Part shown: one piece after another, positions 39,745 to 51,271 of the stretch
Position numbering within the stretch: the stretch's first letter is position 1
Layout: each line of letters starts with the position of its first letter
DNA from: Brachynemurus nebulosus
Taxonomy: Eukaryota; Arthropoda; Insecta; Neuroptera; Myrmeleontidae
Assembly: GCA_035578155.1 (NCBI GenBank)
Contig: JAPWDM010000006.1
Coordinates: 13,966,305 to 14,030,304, forward strand
Length of the DNA: 64,000 bases
Reading direction: 5' to 3'
The notes under the pieces: model-generated
The model's input: the letters and a program-made list of their open reading frames with translations, nothing else
The model's database searches: none
Told to the model about the DNA's origin: nothing
Program-made: the position numbers and the translations under genes

Positions 39745-40612
39745 GATAATAATAATAAATAGAAACGACTTCCTGCAAAAGAAATTAAACAAATCTATAG
39801 ATCAAAGAATAAAAGATCAAAGATCTAAATGTCAAAATTAAACAAAAAATCAGCGATTCAATGTCAATCAAACATGTTTCGGTCAAAGAATTGGCCATCT
39901 TCAGAGATTATGGCAAAACCAATATGTTGTGGAAAACAACAGTGTTTAAAAATAAATTGAATTGAATGGGGAATTTGACTAATTTTGGGAAACTATATTA
40001 AAATACGCATATTTATGTATTATGCATGTATATAATTTTAATTTTTGAAAATAGTGCCGAAAATCGTTAGAAAAAATTAATATTTGTTCTCAAAATTTGC
40101 GCGAAAACGTTCATCAGCTTCAATTACGTCACATTCTGTAGATAGCAACAGATGTCATGTAACTAAGAAAAAAAACTGTTTATTTTTCTTATAACTAGGG
40201 AAAAAATTGCTGATTTTTAAAAAAAATTAATTCAAATTAATTTCCATAGTTATGTTTGCTAACCGGAATTTACGTAGCGACCCTACTGCTGACGTAATTT
40301 ACAGCTGAAAAACATTTCTTTTTTTTTTAAATTAAATAATGATAGTTAGGATGAATTAACATAATAAATTGCTGTCTTTTATTATCAATTTTCATTAAAA
40401 TTTGTTTTTATTGTTTTTCTTTGATACTGTCAAATATCCCATTGTTTTCCACAATATATCGGTTTTGCCATAATCTCTGAAGATGGTCAATCCTTTGACC
40501 GAAACATGTTAGATTGACATTGGATCGCTGATTTTTTGTTCTTTGATCTATATATTTGTTTAATTTCTTTTGTAGGAAATCGTTTCTATTTATTATTATT
40601 AATATTACTTGC
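39745..40612. mobile_element. Foldback element with ~200 bp arms
   Basis: Left arm 39750-39950 and right arm 40420-40612 are reverse complements, each with GGTCAAAG..TTGGCCATCTTCAGAG or its inverse. The core is ~470 bp without a frame. Confidence 0.7.
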
Positions 40613-41221
40613 AGTTGGAACATTTCAAAATTTTATGACTAATAAGAATATAAAATCTGAATTATATGTGAAATGACGTATTCTACTTGTCCAACTAAAC
40701 CGCTAGTCATTAAAAAGTTTAGTATAAAATCATTAAAAATTGTATTAAAAAAAAATACAGTTTTTTTTTTTTCAAAAAATACATCTGTATACAATTTAAT
40801 AAAACATTTTATTTATTTAAAACATTTAAATCAATCGAATTAATTTAAATGTTTTAATAATAATGGAACATGTGTGCTCAAATATTAATTGGTATAAATT
40901 TTTTAAAAAGTTTTATTATGCACCTGATTGTAATTTAAGATTAGATAAAAGAATTTTTCTCAAATTGACATATTTTGTTGAAATTAAATTTTAAAGTAAA
41001 ACTAAATTTATATTGTTAAAATTTTAAAAAGAAAAAAATATCATTTTTACTGTTTTGATTCAATTTTTAAAATATATATATCACTTTAGTTTATTCTAAA
41101 TAATAGTGCCTGAAAAGTAGATTTTATATTACTAAATTAGTTATTCATTATTTTATCTAAAAAAAAAAGTAAAAATGGAAGAGATGCCACTTTTGAATTT
41201 GAAAAATACAATTTTATAAAT

Positions 41222-41440
41222 AGGGCATTTGACTGGGCTTTGATTTCAGTGGTAAAACGTAAAAGCATTTGATGATTAATTATTTTAGAATTTCTATTTT
41301 GGATGTTTACTTTTAATATTTTCGTACAAAAATGCCATTTTTAAAAATCGAAAAATTGGAGTGTCAGAAACAAGACTCAACTAATTTGTAAAAACAAGGT
41401 ATTTATAACGGTTTCCTTAAATTTTAGTCAAATGCTCTAT
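41222..41440. mobile_element. MITE with AGGGCATTTGACT ends
   Basis: AGGGCATTTGACT at left, inverted AGTCAAATGCTCT at right, TTATAAAT present on both sides. Confidence 0.5.
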
Positions 41441-41642
41441 TTATAAATGACGCAATTGTCTTGTAAGTGAGTGAGGACATTTTTGGTGAATAGGGACCGA
41501 GCTTGAACTATAGACGGCAGCACTGACGGCAATAGTGGCGCTTTGATGTGACAGAAATGAGAAATTTCTGTCTGACGCCATATGGAAAGCTAAGCTCCGT
41601 TCTTTTTTCAAATTACAGTGGCGTCCGGAATTAAAGATTATT

Positions 41643-41903
41643 GGGCCAATTCGTATCGGCGTAAGCGGAAGCGGCTTGCGCTCAAGTGTAAGTAATATGC
41701 GCTTGAAAACAAGCACATTTGGCTTGCTATTGATATGTATGTATATATTCCTGTCTCACTTTCCATGTTCTAGTGAGAAGGGTAAGAAAAGCGAGACAGG
41801 AATATACATATAGATCAAACAAGCTAAATGTGCTTTTTTTCAAGCGCATATTGCTTACACTTGAGCGCAAGCCGCTTCCGCTTACCCCGATATGAATTGG
41901 CCC
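41643..41903. mobile_element. 261 bp full-length hairpin MITE
   Basis: The two halves are near-perfect reverse complements from GGGCCAATTCGTATCGG inward, with TATT duplicated on both sides. Its GC content exceeds the surroundings. Confidence 0.75.
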
Positions 41904-42379
41904 TATTTCTTAATTTGACAACTGTTTAGTAAAGTTTGAAATCGTCGGAATCCACCCGTTTCGCCAATATCGTAATATAATATATCACTTAAGTCACAAA
42001 TTTTTGTTTTTCTTAAAACAGAAATACCAAATAATTTCGTACAATTGTGTTTTTTTATGATTTTGTTGACAAATTTTTTTAAACAATAGGATTATTATAC
42101 ATATTTAATAAAAATGTGATTTGCCATCGTGAAATAAAGTATACTTAGGTAATCACTAATGTGCATCAATGTTAAGCGTAATATTAAGTAATTAAAAGAT
42201 ATTCAAGCAAATATCGATTAATGTAAGTGAATCTCATTTGTGTGAAGTGTGTATTTGTTGTACGTGTCGTGTATAGATAGATAAAAAATTTTTGATTGTA
42301 TAGTTTGATCATAGCATCCCAATTTTAAAAAGGCCGGTTTTGTATTTAAAAAAAATTATTATAGTAATTTTTCGTTATA

Positions 42380-42484
42380 CAGTAATTATTCCCAAATGGA
42401 AACCCCTTTGTCTCTCTCACTCTTATATATAAATAAATTAAGAGTGAGTGAGAGAAGGGGGTTTCCATTTGGGAATAACTACTG
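42380..42484. mobile_element. 105 bp hairpin with TA flanks
   Basis: Arms TTATTCCCAAATGGAAACCC.. and inverse with a short AT loop; TA on each side. The size and pairing resemble a MITE-derived pre-miRNA hairpin. Confidence 0.65.
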
Positions 42485-43749
42485 TACTAGATTTTTTCGT
42501 GGCTTTGCCCATGGGCCCGGGAATCAGATGTTTTCTCGAAGTACCGACGAAGAACTTCTGCGCATATGACTTTAACCGACCAGATTTTTGGGTAGCTGTA
42601 ATTATCAAATTTAGAAGTAATTTTCAATTGTAACAATAAAAATTGTAAAATTTTGATATAATTTTTAAGCAAAATTTATTTTATTAAGTTGTATTAAAAA
42701 TTATAAAGTACCGTAAAAATGTATAGTATTTGCGAAGTGAATAGAGAATAATTTTTTGTGATTATTTATTGTTTGAAGACGGTTGTATTTGAGTTTATCG
42801 TAAGTAAGTGTTAATAAAAATTAGATTAGGTTAAGTTGCTTCGTAATTTAGTTAAATTGTGTATACGTTTGAAAAAGTAAAAACTGAGGAATGACGTACC
42901 AGAGGTGATCAACTTTTTAAGAATAAATCATTATAATTTCAAATCTATATATTTACATTTTTTGAATTTAATTCACGAATAGAAGTTTCTGATAGTTTTT
43001 TTTTGTTTAAATTTCATTTCCCTCCCAAAATTTTTGATTTATTAACTACATATTTAGTAAACAAATTTTCTATTAAGTATGAGCTGAATAATGATTTACC
43101 ATATTATAGGATTTTCCTGTTAAATAAAAAAAGAAAATACATTTTCAGAATGGTTGATCGGAACGAAAAAATTTGTTCTATAACATCCTAATATGTAAAA
43201 AAAAGTGTATGAAAACTGAATGCAGTTTGCAAAATGTGTATTCGTCCCGTTTTACGGTATTAATCTTCATTTTTTTGCATTAATATGACGAAATTTTTGT
43301 CTTATAAGCTTTTTAAATATTTTTTTGGAAGAAATTCGTTGCCTTTGAATCAAACACTTATCTATATGTAAAATTAAAAGTAAGTTTATTTTATTAATAA
43401 TTGATTGGAACTTGTAGCTTTCTGGTATTTATCAAAAGAAAAATATTTTTCTATCAAATTTACAATTAAAATTAAGAATTACTTGAATTAATAACAAAAA
43501 TATTGGTTAAATATATGTAATAATAAGTATATCAGATATAAATTTACATAATTTGTTTTTTAAGTATTTCTTAATTTAAAAATCATATAAATCTAGTCAT
43601 TAATTTAAGTAATTATTGTACTTAAGTATCTTATTGGTATGTATCAATTATTGTAATCTATCACAAGATTTGTCACTGTTAGTTTTAAATAAAAATTGTT
43701 AAAATATATACATGTGATCCATTATTTATGTTTTTATAGGCCAGCAACT
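42485..43749. other. AT-rich stretch, nothing recognised
   Basis: No gene, repeat end or regulatory site that I can support. Confidence 0.3.
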
Positions 43750-44110
43750 AAAATTTAAATTTTTTTTATATTTTATGACGTCAACGAGTTTACTAAAAAT
43801 TTTTTAGGGCCTTAATAATTAATTTGGAAACATTTTGACAACAATTAGGTCATTTTGACAGCGAAAAGGAAAATTTAACGGCCAAATTATCTTAATTCAT
43901 CCAATCACAAGAATTTAAATCTGTTTTTTTAAAGTTTCACTTGAGAAACCTTTTTAGTTTGATGACGCCATCAAGTTTAATAAAATTTTTCAATACCGTG
44001 GAGTCTGTAAATGATAGAATGATGAAAATGGATGCGAATTATAAATTTCTGAAGTAATTCTTTGTCATTTTTATCAAAATTAGCCGTCCAAGACTATACC
44101 TCATTTCAGA
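43750..44110 (-). repeat. R2 repeat, copy 3
   Basis: Reverse orientation, with TATGACGTCAACG and a second degenerate GATGACGCCATC. It lies just left of the hairpin at 44205. Confidence 0.45.
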
Positions 44111-44204
44111 TACAATTGATCATGAGTTTTCGTTAAAAAATTAAATAATTCTTATATTCGAAACAAATCAATCTTCTATTCTTTTCTAAAAATAAACCGC
44201 AAAT

Positions 44205-44386
44205 TTAAATAATAAACAAATACTTTGCAAAATACCACTTTTATTTTTGAAACTGTGACAATATTGTTTCGAACCGTTCGTTCATTTTCAAACAGATTGT
44301 TTGAACTAACGGTTCGAAACAATATTGTCACAGTTTAAAAAATAAAAGTGGTATTTTGCAAAGTAAAGTATTTGTTTATTATTTAC
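44205..44386. repeat. Near-perfect 180 bp hairpin
   Basis: Arms 44205-44278 and 44308-44386 pair almost fully, with a 29 nt loop, including CTTTGCAAAATACCACTTTT and its inverse. Confidence 0.75.
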
Positions 44387-44529
44387 AAATATGGAATACC
44401 ATAAAGTAACGCTCAAATCTATTAATATCGCAAATTTAAAATTTACATAAATGCAATAATAAAAGAGATAAAGCCAAGAAAACGGAAATTATTTAAATTC
44501 AGAGTGACGAAGCATGGTTAAATTTAACT

Positions 44530-44765
44530 GAAATGAACCATACTAGAAAAACGACTTGTGTCAAATTAGTTATTTTTCTAAAAGGAATTACGCCATTTTC
44601 ATAGCATGAATGAAAAGTTTACACCGAAATTACTCTAATTCACATGAATTCTATAAAGTCTGATTAGAGCAAAACAAATTTAATCTGATGACGTCATTGA
44701 GGTCAAGCCATAAATAAAATTTAAGAATGATGAAACAGGAAGCGAATTATAGGTCAAAGTTAAAC
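44530..44765 (-). repeat. R2 repeat, copy 4
   Basis: Reverse orientation, GATGACGTCATTGAGG then GAATGATGAAACAGG. Together with copy 3 it may be one element split by the hairpin 44205-44386. Confidence 0.5.
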
Positions 44766-45545
44766 ATGTAGGAATAAGTGGGGACACAAGGGATTGGGGA
44801 CTAAAAGCATGTACTAAAACATAGACAAACATAATGAAATTATTAGGAATCCGAATGTCTTCGGAACCCTAGTCTTATTTTTTTAATCACGATTTGTTTT
44901 TTACAAATAACAACAGACAATTTAAAATTGCTTTCATTCATTTAGCTGTCAACTTTAGCCATCTGACGACTAATGATAAAACTACTGCGAATATTTAAAC
45001 AGAAAATCACACCCTCATTCGATTTCCCAATACTATCATTGGACTTCCCCGAGAATTTACTGAAATCAAAATATTAGGAACGGCAATTTCGTCGATAACC
45101 TTTAGTGAGAAGGTTTTCTAGGATTCAACCTTTTATTTTATTGTTATTAACAATTAAACACGTTTATTGAAAAATATTAAATCTACAAGCAAAAAAGTAT
45201 TTAAACTATTTACATATATGAAATCTTTTACATTTATATGAAATAAATTGTTTTAATTTAAAATGCTGTTTTGCAAAATTTGACCTACAAATAAAAAACT
45301 ATTCACGAGTACTTACTATTTATAAATATGCTTTGTATTTATTTTTTATTTTTCATAGCGTATTTATATAACAATATGTAATATTTTGATAATTTTAATG
45401 CTTTTAACACATTTCCGGGTGTAAAAATTTAATTAATGATCTTAACAGGCGCTGGAAAAAGATGTTTGACGTTGAACAAAATTTTCAATTACGTGTCATT
45501 TTAGAACATTTTGCAACAATAAATAATGTTGAACAATTTTAAACG

Positions 45546-48500
45546 ATGCAACAAAAACAATTATTTCTCTATTTTTGTTTATTATTCGTTCAAAATCAAT
45601 GGATCAATACGACGGCGTTAGGAACTGAGTCAAATTTGATCGATGTTGAAACGTTGCAGACTTCTTGCACGAAAAATATTGCTCACGCGGATGAGTTAGT
45701 TGATACGAGTAAAGCGATTGATGTGAATGTGACGTTAACGTTGCTGAATGTCAATTTTGAAGATGATACTCGAATGGTAAGTTTTAGATTAAATTTCTGT
45801 TATATCCGTTTTTGAGTGAATGCGTAAAAGTGTTCTTTATACTTCCAATAAAATAGTTATCGTGACTAGGGCCATAGAGAAAAATGGCGGGCTTCGGGAA
45901 TAAACCGCATTTTTTAATAATTTCTTTCCCAAAAATAAGTGGTGAGAAAAAAGATCCTCTTAACTTTTTCCGCGGGCCCTTTATCGACAGCTACGGGCCC
46001 GCTCCTAAAGCTCGGGCTTCGGGGCTGCAACCCCCTCTACTCCACCCTCTTTTCGGGCCTGATCCTGACTGGGGAAATTTTCGCTTTAAAAATATACTGT
46101 CAAAAACAAATGGCTTCACAGGAAGTTTAAATACAGCTAAACCTTTTTTTATGCGGTTTTTAACGTACTGGTCATTAAAATGCTTAATGTGAATCAAAAT
46201 CAAGAGATAGTAAGAAACTTAAACCTTAACTATAATAACTTTCTTTGATAAAAATACTTTTTAATGGTTTTTATGTATTTAATCAGTACATTGCATAAGA
46301 ATATAAGTTATTGCATCATTTACTTTTTTTTACAGATGTATTCTTCACAATTTTCATAATATTATAAAAAGTAAATAAAATGTTCCCACCCGTAAATTAA
46401 TGCCCTATCTTGCTTAGAAAAAAAAAACAATTTCTAAGAAAATCCTGAAGTTTTGAGTGTTTTGAGTTATGTTTTTTCGATGAAATTTTTTTATACCGTC
46501 CCGATCCACCGCATAAAAAAAGGTTCAGCTGTATTTTATATATGTATAACTACTGAATTTATTTGCACATGCAAATATCAGTATTTCTGCTGACACAAGC
46601 AACTTTATTGTATCGTCAAATCACCTAACTTTACCAAATCAGATTTTATGTCAACAACAAATCAGTGGTATTATACAAAATTTTTCTGACATGGAAAGGT
46701 GCGATTTCTTCAAATTATACTCATTCAAAAAAATTCTAATTAATTTAAAGAAATCGAAAAAAGAAAATTAATATAGCTACCACAGATCAATGAACATGTT
46801 ATGTATTATATTATTATATAGACTAGTAATATCAATGTATGATTGAGGCAGCCAGATACGACTAGGATACCATGGTGGCTACAGATTTTTAACGATCAAA
46901 TTCCCTGACTTTTCCAGATTTTCCAGAAATTTTATTAAAAAATTCCCTGAATATTTTGTAAAAAATGTCGCCCCAAAAAGCTAAAAAATTTCTTAATAAC
47001 TTTTTAACACTTTTTCTTAAAAAAAGTAAATGAGGAGCAAAAAAAAAAATGAAGTCCGCGCCAATTTTTAAATCTAATCTCAAAACAAGTGAAAAATACT
47101 GATTGAAGTTTTATCCCTAAATAAACAAAATTATAAAAATCAACTTTTTCGCAGTCTTCTGGTAAAATTCCCTGACTTTTCCAGAAAGTTTAGAATTCCC
47201 TGACATTTCCAGGTTTTCCAGTAATGTGGTCACCATGGATACGACCAAATAGTATTTTGTAATATTAAAATCAATGCAATAATCGATGGTATCCTTAGTG
47301 ACGTTTTCAAATAATTATCGTCAAAATATAATATTGATAATAAAATTTTACTTTTTTGGAAAAAACTGCAAAATTTTGAAAGAAAGAGTGGTATTCGTTT
47401 TATTTCAAAAATACGTACGTATACAAATTATGTCCTGCAATAATTATAGTCGCATTTGCTCAACAATGGACAATACATTATATTCCTTAAATCTCACCCG
47501 TCTGCTTCAAGAAAAATGCCTACAAACTGGCTTTACGCTTTGTCTAGTAATATAATATAATAGTGTTCATTGGTCTGTGCTACCTAACTTTTACCACCTA
47601 TATAGGTAAAGTTATGTGATTTGACGGTTTCACAAAGGGGTAATACTAGATGGAAATTAAAAAGTGGAACAAATTAAAATCTATTTTTACTTACCCCTGT
47701 TGAATATACCTTAATTAGATATTATGCACTTCCTGTTGAATAATGATATTTATCACTTGCGTCGAATAATTACAGTAACTTAAAATTATACGTCTAATTT
47801 TGCTTCACTTGTTCATAACGTCAGACCAATTTTAATTAATTTGATTTATATCAATTAAACGTGATACAAAACTGTTTTTTTTTTAAATTTTGAATAATAT
47901 TTTTAATAGCAAGCAAAGATTACGGCTCTTTTAAATCAAGAATGGATGGACTCACGCGTGGGTGATAATGATGAGACAATTGAGAGGGCGGTAAATGGGA
48001 AAATATGGCAACCATTTATAACGTTGATCGATGGAGAATTGCTTAACACATATGAAGAGGACAAGACACAATTTTGGCGGGGTTCGGCTAATGGACATGT
48101 ACAGTATAGTACCAAGTTAACGTTTGAGGTTCAGTGTAGCCGATTTTTTGCTTACTATCCGTTTGATGTGCAGGAATGTTTAGTAAAATTTGGAACATGT
48201 AAGTATAGATTTTGCCGTGTCGTCAGATTTTATCCTCGTAGAACTATCTTAACAGATATTATGAGTGAAAAATTCTGTTCAAAATCAACTCCTTTAATTT
48301 TGGATTCTTTTTAAGGAGACACAGCGCTTTAGGGACACATTTATTTTTTCCGTAATTAGATTTTTTGTTATAACTTTTCCTAAAGCAAAATTTTTATAAA
48401 AACACATCTTTTTGCATATTATTTTGGAGTAGCTTCTCTCCAAAATAAAATTTTTTACACACATTTTACGTTTTCAGCTTCCTGACAATTTTGGTTTGGT

Positions 48501-50112
48501 CGGTGTCTGTCCGTCTGTGCGTCGCCAGTTTGCACCAAGTGGCATAACTTCTGAATTATTCGATTGCTTTTAATGAAACTTTTAGAAATTATGCAGTTTG
48601 GTTCCTAGATGGTCCCCAATGAATTTAATCGAAATCGGAGCAACGATAGCTACGCTGCTACCATGTCATTCCATTAATACACTAAATTGCACCAAGTGGC
48701 ATAACTTCTGAACTATTCAATTGTTTTTTATGAAATTGTCAGAAACTATGCGGTCTGGTTCCTAGATGGCCCCCCATAAATTTCATTGCATTCGGAGCAA
48801 TAGTATCCACGACGCTACCATGAAATCCCATTAAATGTCAATATTTTATTTACTGCTAGTCCCACTTCGCTCAAATTTTTATGAATCGTTTTGTTTATTT
48901 ATTTTTATTAATTTATACACCTATATTAAATTATACAAAGGTATATTGGGCATTAAATTACCAAGGTGCTTTTACGAGTACGAGGAAGCTGTCTGCCACG
49001 CCCCATTGTCAGCGTATTTAAATTTATTTTGACAATTAGTGGAAATTAAGTAATTTTATAATTTATTGAAATTATGGTTTTTAGATAGATTTCCAATGAA
49101 TGAGGTATCCTTAAAATGGCCCAAAAACCCAATAGAAATTCAAACAGCGTTACAATTACATCAATTTGAATTGATTAATATTGAAACTTATTCGGAAGTG
49201 GACATTCGACAGTCAGGTAAATTTGCATATCAATTAATTGTTTTTTTATTTTCAATAAATTCTGTAAAAATGATCAAAAAATAACTCCACAATTTTAAAT
49301 AAGAAAAATATTGGGGCGAAAAACAGCTCACTGTAATGACGTCACGATTTGAAGACAAACAAACGTCATGTGTCAATCTTTATAACCTCAAAACTTTGTT
49401 TATATTAATAAGATGTTAAAGTAAAAGCAAGTATTTATTTGAATTCTGACCGAAAATAAAACCACTTCACAGATGAGAGATATCAAAATCGACATATTTG
49501 TTTACAAAATGTTACGTCATTTTCGAAAAATGGCACGTTTTCAGTAATTAAATTTCAAACGCAATCAAGTACCGTATTGTCAAATTAATTTCCTATTTGG
49601 TTTTAGGTAGCTTTTCAGTTCTCGTTGCAAAACTAACAATCAAACGAAGTAATGGACGAATCATTTTGCAAAAATTTGTCCCGCCTACATTGTTGCTAAT
49701 ATTCAGTTACACAACATTATGGTTTCCATCAAATGAACTGAATGACATTCGATTTGGAATATCAATCATTTCAACTATTTTACAAATTTTACTCTACGGC
49801 TTGTCAACAAATCTTGATTACATAACGAAATTAACAGCATTGGACGTTTGGATTCTTGGATGTCTGTCGCTCAGTTTCTATACGTTCATGCATTCGCTGT
49901 TGATATATTTTTTGAAAATGTTATCAGTGGCACCAAGTGCTCCACCGCCATCCTCCATCGAATTTGAACGGCGAAAATTTACGCAGGCCACAACAAAGAG
50001 TAAGGCCACCGTTGCCACATGGCTCGATAATATTATGAAAATATTATTTCCAACCGTTTGTTTTTGTATGATTGTGGTGTACTGTGCAGTCTACGTGACA
50101 CGTAAACAATAA
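45546..50112 (+). CDS. Divergent insect Cys-loop ligand-gated ion channel subunit
   Basis: Four exons encode 385 aa: 45546-45776, 47910-48198, 49085-49216, 49607-50112. A hydrophobic N-terminus (residues ~5-16) looks like a signal peptide. The extracellular domain has WMDSRV (89-94), the Cys-loop C153..YPFD..C167 with exactly 13 residues between cysteines, and KWP in the following exon. The last exon holds all four membrane helices: M1 ~237-257, M2 ~265-284, M3 ~297-320 beginning TALDVW, and M4 ~363-381, with only ~42 residues between M3 and M4. These features place it in the pentameric ligand-gated channel superfamily at the plasma membrane. Ligand and ion selectivity cannot be read: the segment before M2 is NDIR instead of the Pro-Ala-Arg of anion channels, and the usual 9' leucine is isoleucine. 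The short M3-M4 loop and length under 400 aa are unlike typical nicotinic or GABA receptor subunits. It probably belongs to the little-studied insect orphan subunits. Confidence 0.88.
46134..46531. mobile_element. TA-flanked pogo/Tc1-like MITE, copy 2
   Basis: Ends CAGCTAAACCTTTTTTTATG and inverted CAGCTGAACC; interior reverse to 4669-5206. A lone right end of the same family lies at about 57596-57650. Confidence 0.65.
46781..47579. mobile_element. CACAGACCAATGAACA element, copy 2, interrupted
   Basis: Reverse orientation to copies 1 and 3, in channel intron 1. It is split by the 367 bp element 46871-47237. Target duplication is not clear. Confidence 0.7.
46871..47237. mobile_element. Nested element with CATGGTG ends
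   Basis: Ends CATGGTGGCTACA and, inverted, CATGGTGACCACA; 5 bp duplication GATAC on both sides. Inner sequence repeats CCCTGACTTTTCCAG near both ends. Confidence 0.65.
48425..49020 (+). repeat. Interspersed repeat R1, copy 2
   Basis: Same orientation as copy 1. It makes up most of channel intron 2 and lacks ~80 bp at the left. Confidence 0.65.
49290..49590. mobile_element. Truncated copy of the GGTACTTGACTG element
   Basis: It fills most of channel intron 3. It shares the TGACGTCACGATTT block and the right end with 23770-24944; the left TIR is absent. Confidence 0.5.
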
Positions 50113-50164
50113 AGAAGATAGAGAATATCAACAATACTCATTTTTTTACATTTTGTACCAACTT

Positions 50165-50170
50165 AATAAA
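50165..50170 (+). terminator. Poly(A) signal AATAAA of the channel gene
   Basis: AATAAA 53 bp after the channel stop codon, before the convergent CPLANE2 gene. Confidence 0.55.
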
Positions 50171-50712
50171 AAAATGTGTTGAAAATCAACGTTTACTTTT
50201 ATAAACTTCGATTAGAGTGCGCAGGCGTTACGCATGCGCAGTTGACAAAAACGTTTCGCGCACGTACAGACCATAGATTTTGAATTTTTTGGTCTACTGT
50301 ACTCTTTTCGAAAAAAAGCACGCATCAACTCCTTCCGTTTTTGAAATTAATAATGTAACTAAGGTTGCACTTTTTTATTGAAGGGGGATGACATTCTTAG
50401 AAGAAATTAAAATGTTCAAGTAAAAAAAATGGGTCCCATCGGAATTTTTTTGAAAATAAGCGGGAGTAAAAAAAATTTTTATACGGAAATGGAAACGGAT
50501 GGGATTGGCATTAAAAATTCCGTAACTGTATTTTAGAATCAAAAGGAATAAATTGGTGATTACGCTAGATCCTTTTCTGGCTAAATATGATGATTAATTA
50601 ATATTTTCAGTTTTCAAGGGAGCAGCGGTTGTTCCCCAACGTCCCTTAAACTTACCGTGGACCAAAAAAGTTCTTTTTGACTGCTGGTGGGCAGTACCAA
50701 TCCCGTTGGGAA

Positions 50713-51141
50713 CATAGACCAATGAACACTATTATATTATACTACTAGTATAAGCGTAAAGGCAGTTTGTAGGCATTTTTCTTGAAGCAGGTAACAGGGT
50801 GAGATGGGTGAGATTTAAGGAATATAATATATTGTCCATTTTTGACCAAATGCGACTATAATTATTGCAGGACATAATTTGTATACGTACGTATTTTGAA
50901 AATAAAGCGAATACCATTTTCTTTCTTTCAAAATTTTGCAGTTTCCTCTCAAAAAAGTAAAATTTTATTATCAATATTATATTTTGACAATAATTATTTG
51001 AAAATGTTACTACGGATACCATCCATTACTATATTACAGAATACTATTAAGGCCGGAACTTGGTCGCCACTGGTTGCCTCAATTATACATTTATATAATT
51101 AGTCTATATAATATAATATATAATATGTTCATTGGTCTGTG
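50713..51141. mobile_element. CACAGACCAATGAACA element, copy 3
   Basis: Flanked by GTTGGGAA (50705-50712) and GCTGGGAA (51142-51149), an 8 bp duplication with one mismatch. It fills the convergent spacer and ends 130 bp from the CPLANE2 stop. Confidence 0.75.
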
Positions 51142-51271
51142 GCTGGGAATCACTGCTATAGACTGATCATGTTGCCATTTTAAATTATAAAAAAATGAAT
51201 ATAATAAAATTAAAAAAAATTTAATAATATAAAAATACAAATTTAATTATATAAATAAAAATAAAAATACT

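Noticed and set aside
44270..44325. tRNA-like GTTCGAA motif
   Set aside because: It is part of a perfect hairpin and no cloverleaf arms can be formed around it.
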